Positions 28,201 through 41,669 of a DNA stretch of 64,000 nucleotides are shown in pieces (the first letter of the stretch is position 1; each line of letters begins with the position of its first letter). The translations under genes were made by a program, and so were the position numbers. This DNA comes from Xestospongia bergquistia (lineage: Eukaryota > Porifera > Demospongiae > Haplosclerida > Petrosiidae). The stretch covers positions 3,596,001 through 3,660,000 of the forward strand of contig OZ014416.1 in the NCBI GenBank assembly GCA_963965975.1, in the 5' to 3' direction. The notes beneath the pieces are model-generated. The model searched no databases and was not told where the DNA came from. It worked only from the letters and a program-made list of their open reading frames with translations.

Positions 28201-31200
28201 ATTAACGCAATAAAGTCTTTAAGTTAAAGACTTTAGTAGGTATAGACTATTGAGAGAAGTTTATAAAGTAAACTGCTAAGTCTAAAGGACTTTTTGCTAC
28301 TAACTACATAAAGAGCTATTAACAGTTTAGTAAGTTAGTTTGCATTAACGCTCTAAGGTCTTTAAGTTAAAGACTTTAGAAGGTTTAGACTATTGAGAAA
28401 AGTTTATAAAGTAAACTGCTCAGTCTAAAGGACTTTATGGCACTAACTAAGTAAACAGCTATTAACATTTTAGTAAGTTAGTTTGCATTAACGCTCTAAT
28501 GTCTTTAAGATAAAGACTTTAGAATGTTTAGGCTATTGAGAGAAGTTTATAAAGTACACTGTTCAGTCTAAAGGACTTTATGGCTCTAACTAAATAAACA
28601 GCTATTAACAGTTTAGTAAGTTAGTTTGCATTAACGCAATAAAGTCTTTAAGTTAAAGACTTTAGTAGGTATAGACTATTGAGAGAAGTTTATAAAGTAA
28701 ACTGTTCAGTCTAAAGGACTTTATGGCACTAACTAAATAAACAGCTATTAACAGTTTAGTAAGTTAGTTTGCATTAGCGCTCTAAAGTCTTTAAGTTAAA
28801 GACTTTAGAAGGTTTAGACTATTCAGAGGAGTTTACAAAGTAAACTGCTTAGTCTAAAGGACTTTATGGCACTAACTAAATAAACAGCTATTAACAGTTT
28901 AGTAAGTTAGTTTGTGTTAACGCTCTAAACTCTTTAAGTTAAAGACTTTAGAAGCTTTAGAGTATTCAGAGAAGTTTATAAAGTAAACTGCTCAGTCTAA
29001 AGGACTTTATGGCACTAACTAAATAAACAGCTATTAACAGTTTAGTAAGTTAGTTTGCATTAACGCAATAAAGTCTTTAAGTTAAAGACTTTAGTAGGTA
29101 TAGACTATTGAGAGAAGTTTATAAAGTAAACTGCTAAGTCTAAAGGACTTTTTGCTACTAACTACATAAAGAGCTATTAACAGTTTAGTAAGTTAGTTTG
29201 CATTAACGCTCTAAAGTCTTTAAGTTAAAGACTTTAGAAGGTTCAGACTATTGAGAAAAGTTTATAAAGTAAACTGCTCAGTCTAAAGGACTTTATGGCA
29301 CTAACTAAGTAAACAGCTATTAACAGTTTAGTAAGTTAGTTTGCATTAACGCTCTAATGTCTTTAAGATAAAGACTTTAGAATGTTTAGGCTATTGAGAG
29401 AAGTTTATAAAGTACACTGTTCATTCTAAAGGACTTTATATCTCTAACTAAATAAACAGCTATTAACAGTTTAGTAAGTTAGTTGGCATTAACGCTCTAA
29501 AGTCTTTAAGTTAAAGACTTTAGAAGGTTTAGACTATTAAGAGAAGTTTATAAAGTAAACTGCTCAGTCTAAAGGACTTTATGGCACTAACTTAATAAAC
29601 AGCTATTAACAGTTTAGTAAGTTAGTTTGCATTAACGCTCTAAAGTCTTTAAGTTAAAGACTTTAGAAGGTTTAGACTATTGAGAGAAGTTTATAAAGTA
29701 AACTGCTAAGTCTAAAGCACTTTATGGCACTAACTAAATAAACAGCTATTAACAGTTTAGTAAGTTAGTTTGCTTTAACGCTATAAAGTCTTTAAGTTAA
29801 AGACTTTAGAAGGTTTAGACTGTTGAAAGAGGTTTATAAAGTAAACTGCTTAGTCTAAAGGACTTTATGGCACTAATTAAGTGAACAGCTATTAACAGTT
29901 TAGTAAGTTAGTTTGCATTAATGCTCTAAAGTCTTTAAGATAAAGACTTTAGAAGGTTTAGATTATTGAGGGAAGTTTATAAGGTAAACTGCTCACTCTA
30001 AAGGACTTTATGGCACTAACTAATTAAAGAGCTATTAACAGTTTAGTTAGTTAGTTTGCATTAACGCTCTAAAGTCTTTAAGTTAAAGACTTTAGTAGGT
30101 ATAGACTATTGAGAGAAGTTTATAAAGTAAACTGCTAAGTCTAAAGGACTTTTTGCTGCTAACTAAATAAACAGCTATAAACAGTTTAGTAAGTTAGTTT
30201 GCATTAATGCTCTAAAGTCTTTAGGTTAAAGACTTTAGAAGGTTTAGACTATTGACAGAAGTTTATAAAGTAAACTGCTTAGTCTAAAGGACTTTATGGC
30301 ACTAACTAAATAAACAGCTATTAACAGTTTAGTAAGTTTGTTTGCAATAACGCTCTAAAGTCTTCAAGTTAAAGACTTTAGAAGGGTTAGACTATTCAGA
30401 GAAGTTTATAAAGTAAGTGCTTAGTCTAAAGGACTTTATAGCACTAACTAAATAAACAGCTATTAACAGTTTTGTAAGTTAGTTTGCATTAACGCTCTAA
30501 TGTCTTTAAGATAAAGACTTTAGAAGGTTTAGGCTATTGAGAGAAGTTTATAAAGTAAACTGTTCAGTCTAAAGGACTTTATGGCACTAACTAAATAAAG
30601 AGCTATTAACAGTTTAGTAAGTTAGTTTGCATTAACGCTCAAAAGTCTTTACGTTAAAGACTTTAGAAGGTTTAGACTATTGAGAGAAGTTTACAAAGTA
30701 AACTGCTTAGTCTAAAGGACTTTATGGCACTAACTAAATAAACAGCTATAAACAGTTTAGTAAGTTAGTTTGCGTTAACGCTCTAAACTTTTTAAGTTAA
30801 AGACTTTAGAAGCTTTAGAGTATTCAGGGAAGTTTATAAAGTAAACTGCTTAGTCTAAAGGACTTTATGGCACTAACTAAATAAACAGCTATTAACAGTT
30901 TAGTAAGTGAGTTTGCATTAACGCAATAAAGTCTTTAAGTTAAAGACTTTAGTAGGTATAGACTATTGAGAGAAGTTTATAAAGTAAACTGCTAAGTCTA
31001 AAGGACTTTTTGCTACTAACTACATAAAGAGCTATTAACAGTTTAGTAAGTTAGTTTGCATTAACGCTCTAAAGTCTTTAAGTTAAAGACTTTAGAAGGT
31101 TTAGACTATTGAGAAAAGTTTATAAAGTAAACTGATCAGTCTAAAGGACTTTATGGCACTAACTAAGTAAACAGCTATTAACATTTTAGTAAGTTAGTTT

Positions 31201-32233
31201 GCATTAACGCAATAAAGTCTTTAAGATAAAGACTTTAGAATGTTTAGGCTATTGAAAGAAGTTTATAAAGTACACTGTTCAGTCTAAAGGACTTTATGGC
31301 ACTAACTAAATAAACAGCTATTAACAGTTTAGTAAGTTAGTTTGCATTAACGCAATAAAGTCTTTAAGTTAAAGACTTTAGTAGGTATAGACTATTGAGA
31401 GAAGTTTATAAAGTAAACTGTTCAGTCTAAAGGACTTTATGGCACTAACTAAATAAACAGCTATTAACAGTTTAGTAAGTTAGTTGGCATTAACGCTCTA
31501 AAGTCTTTAAGATAATGACTTTAGAAGGTTTAGACTATTGAGAGAAGTTTAGAAAGTAAACTGCTCAGTCTAAAGGACTTTATGGCACTAACTAATTAAA
31601 GAGCTATTAACAGTTTAGTAAGTTAGTTTGCATTAACGCTCTAAAGTCTTTAAGTTAAAGACTTTAGAACGTTTAGACTATTGAGAGAAGTTTATAATGT
31701 AAACTGCTTAGTCTAAAGGACTTAATGGCACTAACTAAGTAAACAGCTATTAACAGTTTAGTAAGTTAGTTTGCATTAACGCTCTAAAGTCTTTAAGTTA
31801 AAGACTTTAGAAGGTTTAGACTATTAAGGGAAGTTTAGAAAGTAAACTGCTCAGTCTAAAGGACTTTATGGCACTAACTAAATAAACAGCTATTAACAGT
31901 TTAGTAAGTTAGTTTGCATTAACGCTCTAAAGTCTTTATGTTAGAGACTTTAGAAGGTTTAGACTATTGAGAAAAGTTTATAAAGTAAACTGCTCAGTCT
32001 AAAGGACTTTATGGCACTAACTAAATAAACAGCTATTAACAGTTTAGTAAGTTAGTTTGCATTAACACAATAAGGTCTTTAAGTTAAAGACTTTAGTAGG
32101 TATAGACTATTGAGAGAAGTTTTTAAAGTAAACTGCTCAGTCTAAAGGACTTTTTGCTACGAACTAAATAAACAGCTATAAACAGTTTAGTAAGTTAGTT
32201 TGCATTAACGCTCTAAAGTCTTTAAGTTAAAGA

Positions 32234-32307
32234 CTTTAGAAGGTTTAGACTATTGACAGACGTTTATAAACTTTAGAAGGTTTAGACTATTGACAGACGT
32301 TTATAAA
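32234..32307 (+). repeat. 37-bp direct duplication inside a satellite monomer
   Basis: The 37 bases starting CTTTAGAAGG and ending TTTATAAA are repeated perfectly back to back (32,234-32,270 and 32,271-32,307), including the private variant GACAGACG. It is much shorter than the monomer, so it did not arise by exchange in register. Confidence 0.9.
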
Positions 32308-35300
32308 GTAAACTGCTTAGTCTAAAGGACTTTATGGCACTAACTAAATAAACAGCTATTAACAGTTTAGTAAGTTTGTTTGCATTAACGCTCTAAAGTC
32401 TTCAAGTTAAAGACTTTAGAAGGTTTAGACTATTGAGAGAAGTTTATAAAGTAAGTGCTTAGTCTAAAGGACTTTATGGCACTAACTAAATAAACAGCTA
32501 TTAACAGTTTAGTAAGTTAGTTTGCAATAACGCTATAAAGTCGTTAAGTTAAAGACTTTAGAAAGTTTAGACTATTGAGAGAAGTTTATAAAGTAAACTG
32601 CTCAGTCTAAAGGACTTTATGGCACTAAGTAAGTAAACAGCTATTAACAGTTTTGTAAGTTAGTTTGCATTAACGCCCTAAAGACTTTAAGATAAAGACT
32701 TTAAAAGGTTTAGGCTATTGAGAGAAGTTTATAAAGTAAACTGTTCAGTCTAAAGGAGTTTATGGCACTAACTAAATAAACAGCTATTAACAGTTCAGTA
32801 AGTTAGTTTGCATTAACTCTCTAAAGTCTTTAAGTTAAAGACTTTAGAAGGTTTAGACTATTGAGAGATGTTTATAAAGTAAACTGCTCTGTCTAAAGGA
32901 CTTTATGGCACTAAATAAATAAACAGCTATTAAGAGTTTAGTAAGTTAGTTTGCATTAACGCTCTAAAGTCTTTAAGTTAAAGACTTTAGAAGGTTTAGA
33001 CTATTCACAGAAGTTTATAAAGTAAACTGCTAAGTCTAAAGGACTTTATGGCACTAACTAAATAAACAGCTATTAACAGTTTAGTAAGTTAGTTTGTATT
33101 AACGCTCTAAAGTCTTTAAGTTAAAGACTTTAGAAGGTTTAGACTATTTAGAAAAGTTTATAAAGTAAACTGCTCAGTCTAAAGGACTTTATGGCACTAA
33201 CTAAATAAACAGCTATTAACAGTTTAGTAAGTTAGTTTGCATTAACGCAATAAGGTCTTTAAGTTAAAGACTTTAGTAGGTATAGACTATTGAGAGAAGT
33301 TTATAAAGAAAACTGCTCAGTCTAAAGGACTTTTTGCTACTAACTAAATAAACAGCTATAAACAGTTTAGTAAGTTAGTTTGCATTAACGCTCTAAAGTC
33401 TTTAAGTTAAAGACTTTAGTAGATATAGACTATTGACAGAAGTTTATAAAGTAAACTGCTTAGTCTAAAGGACTTTATGGCACTAACTAAATAAACAGCT
33501 ATTAACAGTTTAGTAAGTTAGTTTGCATTAACGCTCTAAAGTCTTTAAGTTAAAGACTTTAGAAGGTTTAGACTATTGAGAGAAGTTTATAAAGTAAACT
33601 GCTCAGTCTAAAGGACTTTATGGCACTAACTATCTAAACAGCTATTAACAGTTTAGTAAGTTAGTTTGCATTAACGCCATAAAGTCTTTAAGATAAAGAC
33701 TTTAGAAGGTTTAGACTATTGAGAGAAGTTTATAAAGTAAACTGCTAAGTCTAAAGGACTTTATGGCACTAACTAAATAAACAGCTATTAACAGTTTAGT
33801 AAGTTAGTTTGCATTAACGCTCTAAAGTCTTTAAGTTAAAGACTTTAGAAGATTTAGACTATTGAGAAAAGTTTATAAAGTAAACTGCTCAGTCTAAAGG
33901 ACTTTATGGCACTAACTAAATAAACAGCTATTAACAGTTTAGTAAGTTAGTTTGCATTAACGCAATAAGGTCTTTAAGTTAAAGACTTTAGTAGGTATAG
34001 ACTATTGAGAGAAGTTTATATAGTAAACTGCTCAGTCTAAAGGACTTTTTGCTACTAACTAAATAAACAGCTATAAACAGTTTAGTAAGTTAGTTTGCAT
34101 TAACGCTCTAAAGTCTTTAAGTTAAAGACCTTAGAAAGTTTAGACTATTGACAGAAGTTTATAAAGTAAACTGCTTAGTCTAAAGGACTTTATGGCACTA
34201 ACTAAGTAAACAGCTATTAACAGTTTAGTAAGTTAGTTTGCATTAACGCTATAAAGTCTTTAAGATAAAGACTTTAGAAAGTTTAGACTATTGAGAGAAG
34301 TTTATAAAGTAAACTGCTCAGTCTAAAGGACTTTATGGCACTAACTAATTAAACAGCTATTAACAGTTTAGTAAGTTAGTTTGCATTAACGCTCTAAAGT
34401 CATGAAGATAAAGCCTTTAGAAGGTTTAGACTATTGAGAGAAGTTTATAAAGTAAACTGCTCAGTCTAAAGGACTTTATGGCACTAACTAAATAAACAGC
34501 TATTAACCATTTAGCAAGTTTGTTTGCGTTAATGCTCTAAAGTCTTTAAATTAATGACTTTAGAAGGTTTAGACTATATAAAGAAGTTTATAAAGTAAAC
34601 TGCTCAGTCTAAAGGACTTTAGGGCACTAACTAAATAAACAGCTATTAACAGTTTAGTAAGTTAGTTTGCATTAACGCTCTAAAGTCTTTAAGTTAAAGA
34701 CTTTAGTAGGTTTAGACTATTGACAGAAGTTGATAAAGTAAACTGCTCAGTCTAAAGGACTTTATGGCAGTAACTAAGTAAACAGCTATTAACAGTTTAG
34801 TAAGTTAGTTTGCATTAACGCTCTAAAGTCTTTAAATTGATGACTTTAGAAGGTTTAGACTATATAAAGAAGTTTATAAAGTAAACTGCTCAGTCTAAAG
34901 GACTTTATGGCACTAACTAAATAAACAGCTTTTAACAGTTTAGTAAGTTAGTTTGCGTTAACGCTCTAAAGTCTTTAAGTTAAAGACTTTAGTAGGTTTA
35001 GACTATTGAGAGAAGTTTATAAAGTAAACTGCTCAGTCTAAAGGACTTTCTGGCACTAACTAAATAAACAGCTATTAACAGTTTAGTAAGTTAGTTTGCA
35101 TTAACGCTCTAAAGTCTTTAGGTTAAAGACTTTAGAAGGTTTAGACTATTGAGAGAAGTTTATAAAGTAAACTGCTCAGTCTAAAGGACTTTATGGCACT
35201 AACTAAATAAACAGCTATTAACATTTTAGTAAGTTATTTTGCATTAACACACTAAAGTCTTTAAGTTAAAGACTTTAGAAGGTTTAGACTGTTGAGTGAA

Positions 35301-38300
35301 TTTTATAAAGTAAACTGCTCAGTATAAAGGTCTTTATGGCACTAACTAAGTAGACAGCTGTTAAAAGTTTAGTAAGTTAGTTTGCATTAACACTCTAAAG
35401 TCTTTAAGTTAAAGACTTTAGAAGGTTTAGACAATTGAGTGAAGATTATAAAGTAAACTGCTAAGTCTAAAGGACTTTATGGCATAACTAAATAAGCTTC
35501 TATTAACAGTTTAGTAAGTTAGTTTGTATTAACACTCTGAAGTCTTTAAGTTAAGACTTTAGAAGGTTTAGACTATTGAGTTAAGTGTATGAAGTAAGGT
35601 GCTCAGTTTAAAGGACTTAATGGGACTAACTAGAGAAACTGCTACTAACAGTTTCGTAAGTTTGTTTGCATTAACACTCTAAAGTCTTTAAGTTAAAGAG
35701 TTTAGAAGGTTTACACTATTTATTGATGTTGATAGAGTAAACTGCACAGTCTAAGGGACTTTATGGCACTAATTAAATAAACAGCTATAAACAGTTTAGT
35801 AAGTTTTTTTGCATTAACGCTCTGAAGATTTAAATTAAAGACTTTAGAAGGTTTAGACTATTGAGTGAATTTTACAAAGTACACACTCAATCTAAAGAAT
35901 TTAATGGGACTAAGTAAGTACACTGCTATTAACAGTTTAGAAAATTTGTTTGCATTAACGCTCTAAAGTCTTTAAGTTAAAGACTTTAGAAAGTTTAGAC
36001 TATTGAGTGAATTTTATAAAGTAAACTGCTCAGTCTGAAGGACTTAATGGGACTAACTAAACAAACTGCTACTAACAGTTTAGTAAGTGTTTTTGCATTA
36101 ACGCTCTAAAGTCTTTAAGTTAAACACTTTATAAGGTTTTGGCTATTGACTGAAGTTTATAAAGTAAAATGTTCACTATAAAGGTCTTGATGGCACTAAC
36201 TAAATAAACAGCTATTAACAGTTTAGTAAGTTGGTTTGCATTAATGCTCTAAAGTCTTTAAGTTAAAGACTTTAGAAGGTTTAGACTATTGAGTGAAGTT
36301 TATAAAGTAAACTGCTCGGTATAAAGGTCTTTATGGCACTAACTAAATAAACAGCTATTAAATTTTTGGCAAGTTTGTTTGCATTAACGGTCTAAAGTCT
36401 TTAAGTTAAAGACTTTAGAAGGTTTAGACTATTGAGTGAAGTTTATAAAGAAAACTGCTCAGTCTAAAGGACTTAATGGGACTAACTACATAAACTGCTA
36501 CTAACATTTTAGTAAGTTTGTTTGCATTAATGCTCTAAAGTGTTTAAGTTAAAGACGTAAAAAGGTTTAGACTATTGAGAGAAGTTTCTAAAGTAAACTG
36601 CTGAGTATAAAGGTCTTTATAGCACTAACTAAATAAACAGCTATTAAATGTTTAGTAAGTTTTTTGCATTAACGCTTTAAAGTCTTTAAGTTGAAGACTT
36701 TAGGAGTTTTAGACTTTTGAGTGAAGTTTATAAAAAAAACTGCTCAGTCTAAAGGACTTAATGTGACTAACTAAACAAACTGCTACTAACAGTTTAGTAA
36801 GTTGGTTTACATTAACTGTCGAAAGTCTTTAATTGAAAGACTTTAAAGGTTTAGACTATTGAGTGAATTTTATAAAGTAATTTGCTAAGTCTAACGGACT
36901 TAGTGCAACTAACTAAATAACCTGCAATTAACAGTTTAGTAAGGTTGCTTGCATTAAGTGTCTAAAGTCTTTAATTTAAAGACTTTAGAAGGTTTAGACT
37001 ATTGAGTGAATTTTATGAAGTAAGTTGCTCCGTCAAAAGGACTAATAGGACTATCTCATCAAGCTGCTACTAACAGTTTAGTAAGTTGTTTTGCATTAAC
37101 GCTCTAAAGTCTTTAATTTAAAGAGTTTAGAAGGTTTAGACTATTGAGGGAATTTTATAAAGTAAACTGTTCAGTCTTAAGGACTTAATGGCACTAAATA
37201 AATAAACTGCAATGAACAGTTTAGTAAATTGGTTTGCATTAACGCTCTAAAGCCTTTAATTTAAAGACCTTAGAAGGTGTAGACTATTGAGTGAAGTTTA
37301 TAAAGTAAACTGCTAGGTCTAATGGTGTTAATGGGACTAACTCAACAAGCTGCTACTAACAGTTCAGTAAGTTGGTTTGTATTAACGCTTTAAAGTCTTT
37401 AATTTAAAGACTTTAGAATGTTTACACTATTGAGTGAAGTTTATAAAGTAAACTGCTCAGTCCATAGGACTTAATGGGACTAACTAAATAATCTGCAATT
37501 AACAGTTTAGTAAGTTTGTGTGCATTAACTCTCTAAAGTCTTTAATTTAAAACTTTATAAGGTTTAGACTATTGAGTGAAATTTATAAAGTAAACTGCTC
37601 AGTCTAAAGGACTTAGAGTCGAAAATCAATGGACGGAAAAAATCTATTTTCAGACACTTTTTCTTCTAAAAATTTGAAGATAGCTTATTGCTTCCATACA
37701 ATGTGGCTCTTTGTTATGCTCAATGAATACACTTTCCTTGCACAGTTTCCTAACTAAACTCCGTGTTGTGAACGAGCTCCGTTTTTGGTGCTTTTACAGA
37801 CTTGAATGTATTCGCGGGGAACGTGGTATGATTTGGCGGAGAACACAACCTTAAGTCTAAACGTTAGCTAGGAGTTTTCTGTCAGTTTCTGAGTCTTTCT
37901 CTTTCTATCAACTAAATCTACCTCAACTTAAACCTTAGGCAGGACTCTCTTGTATTAACTATCGTGGAAAGAATCAAACATGGTAATTTGTGATAATGTA
38001 TAGATGTCAATGTGGAAGACTTGATGGCTTGAGCTATGTGTTTGTAATACCTTAGTCAACCCTGGCCATTTTAGTGATTAGTAAATATGTCTGTAATAAC
38101 AGAGTCAGTTCACTTTTTAATAATAAGAGTGTTGTACTAGGGCTTAATAGCTGCTTGACTTTATGACTAACTTTACTGTAAGTAGGTAAACATGTGATAG
38201 ATATTTGGTTTATAATAATCTGAGTGAAATAAATTTTTAAATGATAATCAATTAACTATATGACAATATTATTGTTTTTAATACCTTTGAGAAAAAAAGA

Positions 38301-40827
38301 TAAAGTCATCACATAAACTAAAATATGTCATAGACCATTTATTATACTATAGGTATGATGTCATAGTCACAAAAATAGGAGGAAGGGTAGGCAGATAACA
38401 TGTTAAAGTCACTAGTCATTATTTTGATAGAGAAATGAGTTCTAATGAGTTGCTTATTCAAAATTCATGATATGATCAAAGGCTCTAAATAATTGCAGTA
38501 TATAGTTATATCACATGTAGTCATTGGTGCAATGTATAGTCTTTGTTATGAAGTAGAGAAGAGATGTATACCTTCAAGCATACTAGTAGACATATCTGCC
38601 TTACTTATTTGTTTTCATCTGGTCTTATTGAATCTTCAGAATGCAATAGTCCACTACAATGAGCTAGAGTCTTTCTATGTTTTATACATAACTAGGAGTC
38701 TCTCTACAAAGCTATGACAATTAGTATAAGATTGTGAAAAACCTTTGTACAAATGACTTATTGCAAACCATAAAGTTTATGTGTTAATTGGGTGCTGAGA
38801 CAATTAATTGTTTGAAAACATGCAAGTCCTTTTTTAAGTGCCTCTGACATGACTCTATTTTTCTTTGTTTATATATGATTTATTATGTTATAGTTACATC
38901 TTCTTTAATTGCCTAGGTTATCCTCTGGAGGAAAAAAGCCAAGGAATAGGCACTACAAGCGGTGGAGTGAGACCCAGTTACGTATAGCAGCAAAGGACGT
39001 GGCTAAAGGACGATTTACTCTTAGAAAAGCTGCTGAAATGTATAATGTGCCAAAGTCAAGATTATGGGACAGAGTGTCTGGTAATGTCTCTTTTGGTGCT
39101 CACAGTGGACCCCCTCGATACTTAAATGACATTGAAGAAGAAGAACTAGTAACATTTTTGGTAGGTTCAGCTAAAATTGGCTTCGCTCGGACAAAGGAAC
39201 AAGTTCTTTGTATTGTTAGAGCAGCACTAGCAAAGAAACGTCAATGTGAAGTTGAAGATGTCAATGTCATTACTGGTTGGTGGGGCTCATTTGTGAAGCG
39301 GCATCCAAAACTACAATTAAGATATGGATCCAAATTAGCATATCGTAGAGCTATTGCAGCTAACCCAGATGTCATAAATCGATATTTTGACTTGCTTGAA
39401 GAAACATTGAAGTCTAATAATTTGCTTGAATGACCAATGCTGATTTTTAACTGTGATGAGAGCGGGTTCCCATTGGAACATAAACCTGGCAAAATAATTG
39501 GAGTACAAGGTCAGAGAGATATTTCCTGTATTACTAGTGGTGATAAAGCCCAAATTACTGTTTTGTCAGCATGCAGTGCTTCTGGTTACCTTTTGCCTCC
39601 GATGATAATTTTTGATCGGAAAAAACTTAAGCCCAATTTTACAAAAGGAGAAATCTCAGGTACTGCATAAGGGGTGTCTAAAAATGGATGGATAGATTCC
39701 GAATTGTTTCAGGAATGGTTTACTAATCACTTCTTACTTCACATCCCTCCACAGCGACCCATCTTGTTACTCCTGGATGGACATTCTTCACATTACCAAC
39801 CTCAATTGATCAGGACAGCTGCTGCAAATCAGATCATCTTATTTTGCTTGCCACCTCATACAACTCATTTGTGTCAACCATTGGACAGGTCATGTTTTAG
39901 CCCCTTAAAAAAGGCATACAATAATGAGTGTCATCTCTACATGTCCTGTAATCCTGGGAAAGCTGTTAATAGATTTAATTTCACCGAAACGTTTAGTCGA
40001 GCCTGGACAAAGGCGATGACACCAGCTAATATTGTTGCTGGGTTTAGATCCACTGGTATATACCCCCTCAACCGGTATGCAGTATTACGTTACTTGCAAC
40101 TTGAGGAGGATGGGAAAATAGATATGATAACCTCCAAGATGAGACTGTTTCTTCCTCTGTATAGCCCAGCTAAATCTCATCCTCATACCTGTATTACTTC
40201 CGATAGTGAAAGCATTGATTATTATGAGAAAGACACTTGTAGTGAAGACAGTACCTGTGGTTACTATGGTAACTTTTCTGAAGACGAAGATTACATTACA
40301 AAAGTTCAGCCATCTACTCTTCATGATTTTCTTACTTTACCTCAGCTACCAAGTAATGAGAAAAAGACAAACCACAGTGCTCGTGTTTTAACAAGTTCTG
40401 AAAATCTTCAGTTGATAAGAGAAAAAGAAATGAAGAAAGCAGATTAATTAAAAGCAAAGATCTTAGAAAGCAACAGCGAGAAAAGAAGGCAATGGAACGA
40501 GAACAGAAAAAGAAAAGGTAGAGGAGAGAAAGCTTAAAAGAGCAGTTGAAAAAGCCGAGAAAGAGAGACAAAAGAAAGAAAAAAAACAAAGTGAACAGAG
40601 TACATCAAAATTTGATTTTACAGAAGAAAGCACAGTCGGTTTTCTAGGAAGTATGAGAATGGTTATGATCTACCTGACATCAGATATGAAAAATGGAAAA
40701 AAATATTTCATCCTGAAGAATTATCTTTAGATGCTACAGCATGTAAATCCAGTGATGGAGACATCAGTCTCAGTGAAGTAGATGAGAATAGTAAGTGATA
40801 CAGCCTGAGGTTAATTATACTTTGAAT

Positions 40828-41605
40828 TTATGGCTTGCTATTTAGAAAGTGCACTAGAACAGTCACCCAAAGTTCTCAAATTTCCAGTATGTGTAATGTA
40901 TATATATATTTTAGTATTTTTGAGTTAATTATCCTTGTTACAGGGAGGAAGAGATGTACCAGAAGTACTAGCAAGAGAAGTGAAGAAGAGATAGGACTCT
41001 ATGAATATGACAAGAATGGACTCAGTGATAATGGTATGTGACATTATATTATAATTAACCCTTTAATAGTGGCTTGCCATTTTAGAAACTACACTAGAGC
41101 AGTCAAAGACATTACCTAAAAATTCTCAAATTTCCAGTATGTGTAATGTATATATATTGAAGTATTTTAAAGTTAATTATCCTTGTTACAGGGAGGAAGA
41201 GATGTACCAGAAATACTAGCAAGAGAAGTGAAGAAGAGATAGGACTCAACGAATATGACAAGAATGGACTCAGTGATAATGGTATGTGCATTATGTTATA
41301 ATTAACCCTTTAATAGTGGCTTGCCATGTTAGAAACTACACTAGAGCAGTCAAAGACATTACCTAAAAATTCTCAAATTTCCAGTATGTGTAATGTATAT
41401 ATATTGAAGTATTTTAAAGTTAATTATCCTTGTTACAGGGAGGAAGAGATGTACCAAAAGTACTAGCAAGAGAAGTTAAAAAAAGATAAGACTCAGTGAA
41501 TATGACAAGAATGGACTCAGTGATAATGGTATGTGACATTATACTATAATTAACCCTTTAATAGTGGCTTGCCATTTTAGAAACTACACTAGAGCAGTCA
41601 AAGAA
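40828..41605 (+). repeat. Intragenic tandem repeat triplicating a 90-bp transposase exon
   Basis: 3.2 copies of a 247-248 bp unit. Each full unit holds an intron end (CTTGTTACAG), a 90-bp exon and a donor (GTATGTG). Exons: 40,944-41,033, 41,192-41,281, 41,439-41,528. Each encodes 30 residues beginning RKRCT and containing EYDKNGLSDN. The exon is phase 1-1 (the upstream exon ends at 40,790 with one base over), so one, two or three copies keep the frame into the PHD exon. Copies 1 and 2 are open; copy 3 has TAA in place of a GAA codon, so only skipping it keeps the frame open. Confidence 0.9.
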
Positions 41606-41669
41606 TAACCTGACAACCAGTATGAAAATATTCACAATATAATAATACAATTCATGTATTTCATTACAG

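Larger units (their letters stand above)
1..37615 (+). repeat. 143-bp satellite tandem array (about 260 monomers)
   Basis: Head-to-tail repeats with a 143-bp period: the motif AGAGAAGTTTATAAAG starts at 1, 144 and 287 and recurs to 37.6 kb. The monomer is about 70% A+T and packed with dyads. One is a 25-bp near-perfect palindrome, arms TAAAGTCTTTAA and TTAAAGACTTTA around one central base. Two more are AGTTTA/TAAACT and AGTC/GACT, both with the same 5-base spacer TAAAG. There is no open reading frame of useful length in any frame. The array runs off the left edge. Monomers to about 19 kb form long repeated blocks; 19-35 kb is a looser mixture; from about 35.3 kb to the Tigger insertion they diverge strongly (for example GGCACTAAC becomes GGGACTAAC). 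Confidence 0.98.

Noticed and set aside
1-37615. Array of regularly spaced palindromic repeats as a CRISPR
   Set aside because: There are no unique spacers: the whole 143-bp unit repeats, and the context is eukaryotic. It is a satellite.
38493-38717. 74-codon open frame as a gene or first exon of the Tigger
   Set aside because: It starts at TTG, has no domain and no donor in phase with the 38,917 exon. Probably chance in AT-rich DNA.
38909-38911. TTG as transposase start codon
   Set aside because: Eukaryotic genes rarely start at TTG, and it lies inside the polypyrimidine tract of a good acceptor (…TTGCCTAG). The true start must be in an upstream exon.
41056-41585. TTAACCCTTTAATAGTGG, three times, as piggyBac termini
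   Set aside because: It resembles TTAA-CCCTTT, but it occurs in the introns of the triplicated Tigger unit at the 247-bp period, with no opposite end or cargo.
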